A DNA stretch of 5,019 nt from an uncultured Clostridia bacterium. Lineage in GTDB: Bacteria; Bacillota; Clostridia; Oscillospirales; Acutalibacteraceae. Both the position numbers and the translations under genes were made by a program. Every line of letters starts with the position of its first letter. Positions within the stretch are counted from its first letter, which is position 1. Below the pieces are notes generated by a model. That model did no database searches. It saw only the letters and a program-made list of their open reading frames with translations, and had not been told where the DNA came from. Of this stretch, positions 1 through 4,968 are shown piece by piece. Location of the stretch: assembly GCA_945875045.1 (NCBI GenBank), contig CAMCIX010000143.1, forward strand, positions 1 to 5,019, read 5' to 3'.

Positions 1-195
1 GGAGTTGAAAGCTCCTACGCCATTCAGGCAGGCCGCGAGATTCGCATTATCGTCAAGCCCGAGGCGGTTTCGGACGACCAAATGGTGCTTATGGCTCACG
101 ATATTTCCTCCCGCATTGAAAGCGAGCTTGAATATCCGGGTCAGATAAAGGTAAACGTTATAAGAGAAAGCCGCGTAGTCGATTACGCGAAATAA
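1..195 (+). CDS. rny: Ribonuclease Y, C-terminal fragment (5' end outside window)
   Basis: The first 64 codons in frame 1, ending in TAA at 193-195, encode the C-terminal tail of RNase Y, the membrane-anchored endoribonuclease that initiates mRNA decay in many Gram-positive bacteria. I recognise the stretches [36 protein letters not shown] and [17 protein letters not shown], which match the region after the HD domain that ends almost all RNase Y proteins; the final YAK before the stop is typical. The N-terminal membrane helix, coiled coil, KH domain and HD catalytic residues lie upstream of the window, so their integrity cannot be judged. A strong intrinsic terminator begins 12 bases after the stop, so this is the last gene of its transcript. 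No frameshift is visible. Identification is confident because the tail is highly conserved. Confidence 0.95.
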   Translation, partial: GVESSYAIQAGREIRIIVKPEAVSDDQMVLMAHDISSRIESELEYPGQIKVNVIRESRVVDYAK

Positions 196-207
196 AAGCT
201 AAAATTT

Positions 208-246
208 AGGACTGCAAGCTGTGTTTAGGAGCTTGCAGTCCTTTTT
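208..246 (+). terminator. Rho-independent terminator of the rny transcript
   Basis: A perfect 13-bp stem pairs AGGACTGCAAGCT (208-220) with AGCTTGCAGTCCT (230-242) around a 9-nt loop, and a T run follows at 242-246. It starts 12 bases after the rny stop codon, which is ideal placement. The T run is short (five), but the stem is long and uninterrupted. Nothing downstream reads as a co-transcribed gene. Confidence 0.93.
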
Positions 247-293
247 AGATGTTAGAAATTAGACATTAGATCTTAGACGGCGGATTTTAGACA
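245..293. repeat. Heptanucleotide repeat array 1 (TTAGANN)
   Basis: Seven consecutive 7-bp units start at 245, 252, 259, 266, 273, 280 and 287. Six begin with exact TTAGA followed by TG, AA, CA, TC, CG or CA; the unit at 280-286 (GCGGATT) is degenerate but keeps the phase. The array overlaps the T run of the terminator by two bases. It carries stops in several frames and no plausible start, so it is not coding. Seven-base tandem arrays generally grow by replication slippage; no function is evident. Confidence 0.85.
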
Positions 294-296
294 ATC

Positions 297-317
297 GGAC
301 AGTCGGGGACGCCTGTC
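297..317. repeat. Isolated core copy of palindromic module d
   Basis: These 21 bases are identical to the core of module d in the second 198-bp unit (702-722), running from GGACAG through GGGGACG to CTGTC. The usual flanks (GCGGAAC on one side, CCTAC on the other) are missing. It therefore looks like a truncated or eroded copy lying between the two heptanucleotide arrays. It matches the later copy (G at the equivalent of 710) and not the first (A at 512). Confidence 0.7.
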
Positions 318-319
318 GT

Positions 320-354
320 TTTGACGTTAGATGTTAGACATTAGATATTAGATG
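320..354. repeat. Heptanucleotide repeat array 2 (TTAGANN)
   Basis: Five 7-bp units start at 320, 327, 334, 341 and 348: TTTGACG (one mismatch), TTAGATG, TTAGACA, TTAGATA and TTAGATG. The last unit ends on the first base of the 198-bp tandem repeat. Array 2 is out of phase with array 1 (40 bp between matching units, not a multiple of 7), so the intervening module-d core was probably inserted or the arrays expanded separately. A related inverted trace, CTAACGTCTGAA (376-387 and 574-585), occurs inside each 198-bp unit. Confidence 0.82.
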
Positions 355-388
355 GCGGGGGCTTGCTCCCGCCGCCTAACGTCTGAAT

Positions 389-416
389 CGCGGAACGGAT
401 AAATCCGTTCCCTACG
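389..416 (-). repeat. Palindromic module b (second copy at 587-614)
   Basis: The core GGAACGGATAAATCCGTTCC (392-411) is a perfect inverted repeat with 9-bp arms (392-400 and 403-411) and an AA centre. Read on the minus strand the module begins CGTAGGG and ends CCGCG, the flanks shared by the other modules. As RNA it would fold into a stable hairpin. An identical copy lies at 587-614. Confidence 0.85.
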
Positions 417-437
417 TTATCCAATTGAATATCTTAA

Positions 438-465
438 CGTAGGGAAGGCATTTATGCCTTCCGCG
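438..465 (+). repeat. Palindromic module c (second copy at 636-663)
   Basis: The module begins CGTAGGG (438-444) and ends CCGCG (461-465). Its core GGAAGGCATTTATGCCTTCC (443-462) is a perfect inverted repeat with 9-bp arms and a TT centre. The flanks match module b read on the opposite strand, while the core letters differ, so b and c are variants of one design in opposite orientation. An identical copy lies at 636-663. Confidence 0.85.
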
Positions 466-496
466 ACGGACCCAAATTGACCCACCGATTTAATAT

Positions 497-529
497 GCGG
501 AACGGACAGTCAGGGACGCCTGTTCCTAC
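497..529 (-). repeat. Palindromic module d (second copy at 695-727)
   Basis: Read on the minus strand this module begins GTAGG and ends CCGC, like the others. Its core pairs GGACAG with CTGTTC (one G-T wobble) in this copy and with a perfect CTGTCC in the copy at 695-727; an overlapping inner hairpin GGGAC-GCCT-GTCCC is also possible in the second copy. Two of the three differences between the 198-bp copies fall here, and a flankless core copy sits at 297-317. Confidence 0.75.
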
Positions 530-546
530 AAAATGCAATTTACCAT

Positions 547-573
547 CGTAGGGCGGGGGCTTGCTCCCGCCGC
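547..573 (+). repeat. Palindromic module a (other copies at 354-373 and 745-774)
   Basis: The module begins CGTAGGG (547-553) and ends CCGCCGCC, with the self-complementary core GGCGGGGGCTTGCTCCCGCC (552-571): the outer six bases on each side pair perfectly and the inner part pairs with one G-T wobble. The first copy (354-373) lacks the CGTAG left flank and abuts a heptanucleotide array. The third copy (745-774) carries the flank in inverted form on both sides. This core marks both junctions of the 198-bp duplication. Confidence 0.82.
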
Positions 574-749
574 CTAACGTCTGAATCGCGGAACGGATAA
601 ATCCGTTCCCTACGTTATCCAATTGAATATCTTAACGTAGGGAAGGCATTTATGCCTTCCGCGACGGACCCAAATTGACCCACCGATTTAATATGCGGAA
701 CGGACAGTCGGGGACGCCTGTCCCTACAAAATGCAATTTATCATCGTAG
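552..749. repeat. 198-bp tandem repeat, copy 2
   Basis: This second copy is 98.5 percent identical to copy 1 (three differences in 198) and directly abuts it. A third copy begins at 750 but matches only through 769 (the GGCGGGGGCTTGCTCCCGCC palindrome) and then departs. The arrangement a-(bcd)-a-(bcd)-a suggests that one bcd block flanked by two a modules was duplicated by unequal recombination or slippage between the a modules. The near identity means the duplication is recent or is kept homogeneous. Confidence 0.97.
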
Positions 750-774
750 GGCGGGGGCTTGCTCCCGCCCTACG
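745..774 (-). terminator. GC-rich hairpin just after the antiporter stop (module a, third copy); possible transcript end
   Basis: CGTAGGGCGGG (745-755) pairs with CCCGCCCTACG (764-774), and pairing continues inward with one G-T wobble to a tiny loop near 759-760. It lies 6 bases beyond the stop of the minus-strand antiporter gene (stop at 781-783). On the minus strand it is followed by ATGATAAATTG, with no T run, so it is not a canonical intrinsic terminator. It could still end or protect the 3' end of the antiporter mRNA, as REP-like elements are known to do. The terminator role is inference; the hairpin is plain in the sequence. Confidence 0.45.
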
Positions 775-780
775 TAACAA

Positions 781-2004
781 TTATTCATTAATACACTCTT
801 TCGCGGGCTCGGTAGCTTCGGTCTCCCCACCGCTCGATTTGCCGTGGGTAATAGAAAGCTTTAACAGCACGGGGGTAATAAGCGCCGCTATTACAACGCA
901 GAGAACTATCGCGGGGAAGACAGAGGAATCTATGTAGCCGCTGTCAATGCCCTTTTGCGCGACCATAAGCGCAACCTCGCCGCGCGCCACCATTCCTATA
1001 CCGACCGTAAGGGATTCGCGGTTGCTCATTTTGGTTGCCCTTGCCGCAAGTCCGCAGCCGACAATTTTAGTCAATACCGCCATTACCGCCAGCACCAGCG
1101 CAAAAAGGATTATGCTTGTATTTATGCCCGAAAGGTCGGTTTTAAGCCCGATATTAGCAAAGAAAACGGGGGAAAATACGAGGTATGAGGCGGCGGTGAT
1201 TTTCTTCGCGACATACTGCCTTGATTTGGTAAGGTTACAGAGAATGACCCCCGCGAAATAAGCGCCCGTAATATCGGCAACCCCGAAAAGCTTTTCGGCG
1301 CAGTAGGACATAAGAAAGCAGAACGCCAGCGCCCACACCGCGATACGGCGGCTTGTCTCGTGATTAACCGAGACCTTTTTAAACACCTTGTATACAATAA
1401 AGCCGACTATAAAGGTAAAGACGAAAAAGGCGAGAATTTTAAACACCGTAGCTAAGGGGCTTACCCTGCTGTCCCCCATAGCGGAAAGCACGCTTAGTAC
1501 GATAATTCCTATAATATCGTCGATAATCGCGGCGGAGAGAATGGTTGTCCCCACGCGGGATTTAAGCTTACCCATTTCGTTAAGGGTTTCTACCGTTATA
1601 CTTACCGAGGTAGCCGCGAAAACCACGCCGACAAACGCCGCCTTAAGCATACTTGTGCGGTCAAAGCCGCTCCCGAAAAAGAGGTAATAAACGCCGCCGC
1701 ACCCTAAAATCGGGACAAACACGCCCAACACCGCTATCAGACAGGCGGCGGGGCCCGTGCGCTTAAGCTCGTTAATATCGGTGTCTATACCAGCGATAAA
1801 CATAAGCATAATAACGCCTATCTCGGCGGTTTTTACAAGAAAATCCGACTGGTGGAGCAGTCCTATACCGCTGGGTCCCAAAAGAACACCCGCCAAAAGC
1901 GCGCCGACTACCTGCGGCAGATGGACGTGGGCGGTCGCTATGCCGAAAATTTTGGTAAAAAGCAAAATCAGGGCGAGCGAAAGTAAAAAGCTGTACGAAT
2001 CCAA
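781..2004 (-). CDS. CPA2-family monovalent cation:proton antiporter (NapA/KefB-type membrane domain)
   Basis: This 407-residue polytopic membrane protein is an Na+/H+ exchanger-type transporter (Na_H_exchanger fold) that swaps Na+ or K+ for protons across the cytoplasmic membrane. Family signs are HVHLPQVVGALLAGVLLGPSG (about 27-47), GVIMLMFIAGIDTD (63-76), ATSVSITVETLNEMG (131-144, the unwound helix) and SAAIIDDIIGIIVLS (158-171) with the paired aspartates D162-D163 that carry ions in electrogenic NapA-type members. GMVARGEVALM (337-347) holds the usual R341 and E343. About 12-13 hydrophobic segments fill residues 4-384; the tail (385-407) is short and acidic, with no RCK/TrkA-N nucleotide-binding domain such as KefB and KefC have, so it resembles the stand-alone GerN/NapA type. 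The start is TTG at 2002-2004; the next Met is residue 67, inside the fold. Ion choice cannot be read. It is divergent from the ABC operon. Confidence 0.93.
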   Translation of the reverse strand: MDSYSFLLSLALILLFTKIFGIATAHVHLPQVVGALLAGVLLGPSGIGLLHQSDFLVKTAEIGVIMLMFIAGIDTDINELKRTGPAACLIAVLGVFVPILGCGGVYYLFFGSGFDRTSMLKAAFVGVVFAATSVSITVETLNEMGKLKSRVGTTILSAAIIDDIIGIIVLSVLSAMGDSRVSPLATVFKILAFFVFTFIVGFIVYKVFKKVSVNHETSRRIAVWALAFCFLMSYCAEKLFGVADITGAYFAGVILCNLTKSRQYVAKKITAASYLVFSPVFFANIGLKTDLSGINTSIILFALVLAVMAVLTKIVGCGLAARATKMSNRESLTVGIGMVARGEVALMVAQKGIDSGYIDSSVFPAIVLCVVIAALITPVLLKLSITHGKSSGGETEATEPAKECINE

Positions 2005-2010
2005 ATTAAA

Positions 2011-2019
2011 CCCCTCTTT
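2011..2019 (-). promoter_or_regulatory. Ribosome binding site supporting the TTG start of the antiporter
   Basis: Read on the minus strand, AAAGAGGGG ends 6 bases before the TTG at 2004-2002. It is an imperfect but purine-rich Shine-Dalgarno sequence at a good distance. There is no in-frame ATG or GTG between the promoter and this TTG, and the protein needs its first residues for transmembrane helix 1, so this site decides the start. Confidence 0.7.
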
Positions 2020-2040
2020 AGAAATAATCTACAATTTTAT

Positions 2041-2068
2041 ATTATACCGAATTACAGCTCTTTTTCAA
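2041..2068 (-). promoter_or_regulatory. Sigma-A type promoter for the antiporter gene
   Basis: On the minus strand, TTGAAA (2068-2063) is followed after 16 bp by a consensus TATAAT (2046-2041). Transcription would begin near 2034, giving a leader of about 30 nt that contains the ribosome binding site. The promoter is back to back with the one for the gntR operon; their -35 elements lie 24 bp apart (2069-2092). Confidence 0.75.
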
Positions 2069-2092
2069 GAGAGAAATTTGATGAAATTTGTA

Positions 2093-2121
2093 TTGACAAA
2101 CGGAAAAATATAGTGTATCAT
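2093..2121 (+). promoter_or_regulatory. Sigma-A type promoter of the gntR-ABC-permease operon
   Basis: A consensus -35 TTGACA (2093-2098) is separated by exactly 17 bp from TATCAT (2116-2121), one base from the TATAAT consensus. The predicted transcription start is about 2127-2130, inside the inverted repeat at 2126-2148. A promoter this strong placed under an operator fits an operon normally kept off by its own repressor. Confidence 0.85.
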
Positions 2122-2125
2122 TTAT

Positions 2126-2148
2126 CTGTACTATTTATGTTAGTACAG
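2126..2148. promoter_or_regulatory. Inverted-repeat operator, probably bound by the YtrA-like regulator
   Basis: CTGTACTA (2126-2133) and TAGTACAG (2141-2148) form a perfect 8-bp inverted repeat with a 7-bp centre, 23 bp in all. It begins 4 bp after the -10 element and covers the expected start site, so a bound dimer would block transcription. It lies 25 bp before the regulator's start codon. The GTAC-bearing half-sites with a short A/T-rich centre are in line with operators of GntR proteins as I recall them. That this regulator is the binder is inference from position. The site is over 50 bp from the antiporter's -35 element (2063-2068), so co-control of that gene is less likely. Confidence 0.8.
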
Positions 2149-2173
2149 TTTATTTTTTATTCGGAGGTGCGTT

Positions 2174-2554
2174 ATGCTTCAGCTTAATTATAAAAGCGGC
2201 GTTCCTATCTGCGACCAGATAGTTAACGGCTTTATACGTATGAAGGCGTTGGGGCTTTCAAAGGGCGGCGACCAGCTCCCCAGCGTGCGGGCGCTTGCCG
2301 TGGAGCTTTGCGTTAATCCGAACACTATACAAAAGGCTTATCAGATGCTCGAAAGTGCGGGCGTAATCTACTCGGTCAAGGGAAAGGGCTCCTTCTTTTC
2401 GGATGACGCCGCGGCGGATATTGCCGTTATTAAGGCGGCTAAAAAGGACTTCAGGGCGGCGGTTCAGTCCGCCTTGGAGCTTGGAATGACCGAAAGCGAG
2501 CTTAAGAAAATAATAGCTGAGGTTTGCGGAAAGGAGGAGGCGCACAATGATTAA
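2174..2554 (+). CDS. GntR-family transcriptional regulator, YtrA subfamily
   Basis: A 126-residue cytoplasmic DNA-binding protein. The winged helix-turn-helix spans about residues 8-76: PICDQIVNGF opens it, LPSVRALAVELCVNPNTIQK (35-54) holds the recognition helix, YQMLESAG follows, and VKGKGSFF (68-75) is the wing. After it come only about 45 residues, mostly helical (about 82-118), with no ligand-binding domain of the FadR or HutC kind. That short tail defines the YtrA subfamily, whose members dimerise through it and usually sit first in ABC transporter operons as self-repressors. The ATG is preceded by GGAGG (2163-2167), 6 bases away. The last 8 bases overlap the ATPase gene. What signal releases it is unknown; in B. 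subtilis YtrA it is linked to lipid II-targeting antibiotics. Confidence 0.93.
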   Translation: MLQLNYKSGVPICDQIVNGFIRMKALGLSKGGDQLPSVRALAVELCVNPNTIQKAYQMLESAGVIYSVKGKGSFFSDDAAADIAVIKAAKKDFRAAVQSALELGMTESELKKIIAEVCGKEEAHND

Positions 2555-3446
2555 GGCAAGCGGGCTTACAAAAATATTTGAGGATAAAAAGGCGCTTGAC
2601 GCGGTGGACTTTGAGATTGCGGACGGCTCTATTTACGGGCTTATCGGCTCGAACGGGTCGGGGAAATCCACCTTTTTGCGCTTGGCGGCGGGAATTTATA
2701 TGCCCGACGGCGGCGAAATCACGGCGGACGGCGAGCGGATTTTCGACAATTTTCGCAAAAAAACGCAGATTGCCTATTTAGGGGATACCCCCTATTTTAT
2801 GACCCACGCGACGATAAAGGAGCTTGCTAAGTTTTACCGCTTAATGTACCCGAGCTTTGACAACGGGCTTTATAACAGACTGCTTGAGATTTTTCCCCTT
2901 GATTACAAGGCGAAAATCGCCACTATGTCAAAGGGTATGCAACGTCAAGCGGCGCTTATTATGGCGATTGCCTCCTCGCCTAAGTATTTACTGCTGGACG
3001 AGGCGTTCGACGGGCTTGACCCGGTTATAAGAAAGGTGCTTAAAAGTATTCTTATCGAGGGGGCGGAAAACCGCTCTATGACCACGGTTATCGCCTCTCA
3101 CAATCTAAGGGAGCTTGAGGATCTCTGCGACCGCGTGGGGCTTATTCACGGCGGTAAAATGATTTTCAGCGACAGCGTTGAAGGGCTTAAGGGCAAGCTT
3201 CACAAGGTTCAGGCGGCGTTTTCGCGGATACCCGAGGTTTCGGTATTTAAGGGACTGGACGTTCTTAAAATCGATCGCAGCGGCTCGGTTATACAGATGA
3301 TCGTCCGCGGCGACGAGGAGGAAATAATGAGCTATATCGCGCGCCTTTCCCCGATTTTTTCGGAGTGCATTGAGCCTACCCTTGAGGAAATGTTTGTCTA
3401 CGAACTGGAGGTGACGGGTTATGACGTCAAAAGCATTATTACATAA
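2547..3446 (+). CDS. ABC transporter ATP-binding protein (YtrB-like)
   Basis: This 299-residue nucleotide-binding subunit powers an ABC-2 type exporter at the inner face of the membrane. In order: an aromatic A-loop candidate F11; Walker A GSNGSGKST (34-42); signature MSKGMQRQ (127-134), a common LSGGQ variant in this exporter group; Walker B YLLLDEAFDGLD (147-158) with catalytic E152 and the D-loop; and the switch histidine H185 in ASHNL. The Q-loop region reads IAYLGDTPYF (75-84), with Asp where Gln is usual. After about residue 215 comes a C-terminal extension of some 85 residues ending in EPTLEEMFVYELE, typical of this subfamily. AAGGAGGAGG (2531-2540) precedes the ATG by 6 bases. The gene overlaps gntR by 8 bp and the permease by 26 bp, implying coupled translation. 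Substrate unknown; an antibiotic-, lipid- or envelope-related substrate is inference. Confidence 0.95.
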   Translation: MIKASGLTKIFEDKKALDAVDFEIADGSIYGLIGSNGSGKSTFLRLAAGIYMPDGGEITADGERIFDNFRKKTQIAYLGDTPYFMTHATIKELAKFYRLMYPSFDNGLYNRLLEIFPLDYKAKIATMSKGMQRQAALIMAIASSPKYLLLDEAFDGLDPVIRKVLKSILIEGAENRSMTTVIASHNLRELEDLCDRVGLIHGGKMIFSDSVEGLKGKLHKVQAAFSRIPEVSVFKGLDVLKIDRSGSVIQMIVRGDEEEIMSYIARLSPIFSECIEPTLEEMFVYELEVTGYDVKSIIT

Positions 3447-4968
3447 ATTTCATCCGTCGCTTAACCTTTACAGATATTCGGTAAAGCGCACATTTGGGCT
3501 TACCCTGCTTATGACGGTGTTTATGCTGCTTATTTGTCCGGGCTTTGTCGTTACGCATATCAACAACCGTTTGAGTATGTCGGAAACCGACGTTTACAAT
3601 TTTGACAAGACGGCGCCCACCCTTATTTCGGGGGTTATGGCTGTTACCTGCGCCGCGAGCCTTATTTATCTGTTTATTAATTTTTCCTTTCTTTACAGCC
3701 GCAGCGGGAGCGATTTTTTCCATTCCCTGCCCCTTAAACGCTCCGGAATGTTAGCCTCCCGCTTTTTGGCAAGCATTGTCCCGATTTTGCTTCCGCTCAC
3801 CCTCACCTACGCCTCGATGTGCGGAATATTGGCGCTTGACTATGTCGAGGGCAGTATAAGTCTTATTTTAACGGGCTTTGTTTACAATATTCTGATACTT
3901 ATTATGTGCGCGGCGTTTAGTTTGATTTTTATTGTCTGCGCGGGAAGTATTTTTGATTTAATAATCTCCTTCGTCTCCTTTAACGTGGGTGTTATTTTGC
4001 TTCAGATTATAAATTCCGAGCTGTGTCGGCAATATCTTTGGGGCTATCCCCATAACGCGGAGTTCAAGCTGCTTATGCTCTCCACCCCTTTTGTTTATGC
4101 CTTTGAGGGCTTTTTCGATTTGTTTTGCGGAATCGGGCTGTTCGGCGAATCATACCCGATTTTCACCGCAAAGCTTGTAATTATTACCCTCCTTTCGCTT
4201 GCCGCCGCCTTTCTGCTTTACAAGCGCCGCAAGAGCGAAAAAAGCGGCGTAGCCTACGCTTATAGGTTTATTTACATAGTCTGCGCGATTATAGTAGGCG
4301 TTATCGGGGCGTATATTGTCGGAATAATTTTTTCGGAGGGAGAGTTTAATTTCCTGTTCTGGATTTTCGCGGTTGTAGGCGCACTGCTCGCGGCGGTCAC
4401 CTTCGGCGCGATTAACGACCGCGGCTTTAAGACGGTCAAAAAATCGCTTATAATAGGGGGCGGCTCGGCGCTTTGTATGGCGGCGTTTTCTCTCTGCCTG
4501 TGGGGCGGCTTCTTCGGCTATACAACCCGTATTCCGAGCAAGGAAAAAATAGAGACCGCAAGCGTATCGGTTTCAAATTTCAGCGCCGAATTTACCGACC
4601 CCGACCTTGTAATGAAGCTGCATAACAGAATTGTCGCGCAGGGCGGCGATAAAAACGAATACGACTATGCCTATATAAGCTATAAGCTTAAGAACGGGCA
4701 GACTTTCGAACGCGATTTTTATATAAATTATAACGACCATATGGACACCCTGCTTGAAATTTACAGAAGCGAGGAAAATATAAACGGCATAAGAAAGAGA
4801 TTTGAGAAATTTACCGACAACAATCTTGCGATTTCGGTTTATACCGAGGACGACACGGTAGAGGGGCTTTACCTTACCGCCGCCGAGTTCAGCCGATTAA
4901 GGGAGGCGTATTTCACCGATATTTCGTCCGCTACTAAGGACAGTATTTACGGCGGGCAGTATATGACC
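3421..4968 (+). CDS. ABC-2 type permease with extracytoplasmic C-terminal domain, 3' truncated by contig end
   Basis: The genuine part covers 516 residues and is cut off; the stop seen at 4987-4989 and the last six residues (LSLIHI) come from sequencing adapter. GGAGGTG (3407-3413) sits 7 bases before the ATG, inside the ATPase gene, which overlaps it by 26 bp. Hydrophobic segments lie near residues 25-45, 66-92, 112-138, 146-174, 177-198, 247-267, 281-304, 309-331 and 342-366, followed by a soluble, charged domain from about 370 (RIPSKEKIETASVSVSNFSA) onward, probably outside the membrane. FFHSLPLKRSGMLASRF (99-115) is the cytoplasmic coupling-type motif often seen in ABC-2 permeases. The layout matches large clostridial permeases next to YtrA/YtrB-like genes, and YtrC/YtrD-type proteins with a C-terminal DUF, from memory. 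It would pair with the upstream ATPase. How much is missing is not visible; substrate unknown. Confidence 0.9.

Larger units (their letters stand above)
354..551. repeat. 198-bp tandem repeat, copy 1
   Basis: This is the first of two adjacent 198-bp copies. It starts with GGCGGGGGCTTGCTCCCGCC (354-373) and runs to the base before the same string recurs at 552. By direct alignment it differs from copy 2 at only three positions: 512 (A versus G at 710), 524 (T versus C at 722) and 543 (C versus T at 741). All three are transitions in the last 40 bp of the unit. In order the copy holds palindromic modules a (left flank missing), b, c and d. No open frame with a ribosome binding site is present. 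Confidence 0.97.

Noticed and set aside
245..774. Possible CRISPR array
   Set aside because: The repeats are either 7 bp with no spacers or 198 bp abutting directly. There are no 25-40 bp repeats separated by unique spacers and no cas gene.
731..937. Plus-strand 68-codon frame beginning MQFIIVGRGLAPAL
   Set aside because: Its first codons are the translated module-a palindrome and the rest is antisense to the antiporter gene. It has no ribosome binding site. GRGLAPAL-type proteins are a recurrent false call from this repeat.
947..1687. Several plus-strand open frames inside the antiporter gene (947-1261, 955-1188, 1388-1687)
   Set aside because: They are antisense shadows of a well-conserved membrane protein gene; none has a Shine-Dalgarno site or a recognisable domain.
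1757..2113. Plus-strand 118-codon frame running from the antiporter gene into the divergent promoter region
   Set aside because: It is antisense to the conserved start of the antiporter, runs through both promoters' -35 elements, and has no family resemblance.
2149..2173. Riboswitch or attenuator leader before the gntR gene
   Set aside because: Only about 45 nt separate the predicted transcription start from the ATG. That holds the operator, a T-rich stretch and the ribosome binding site, with no room for an aptamer.
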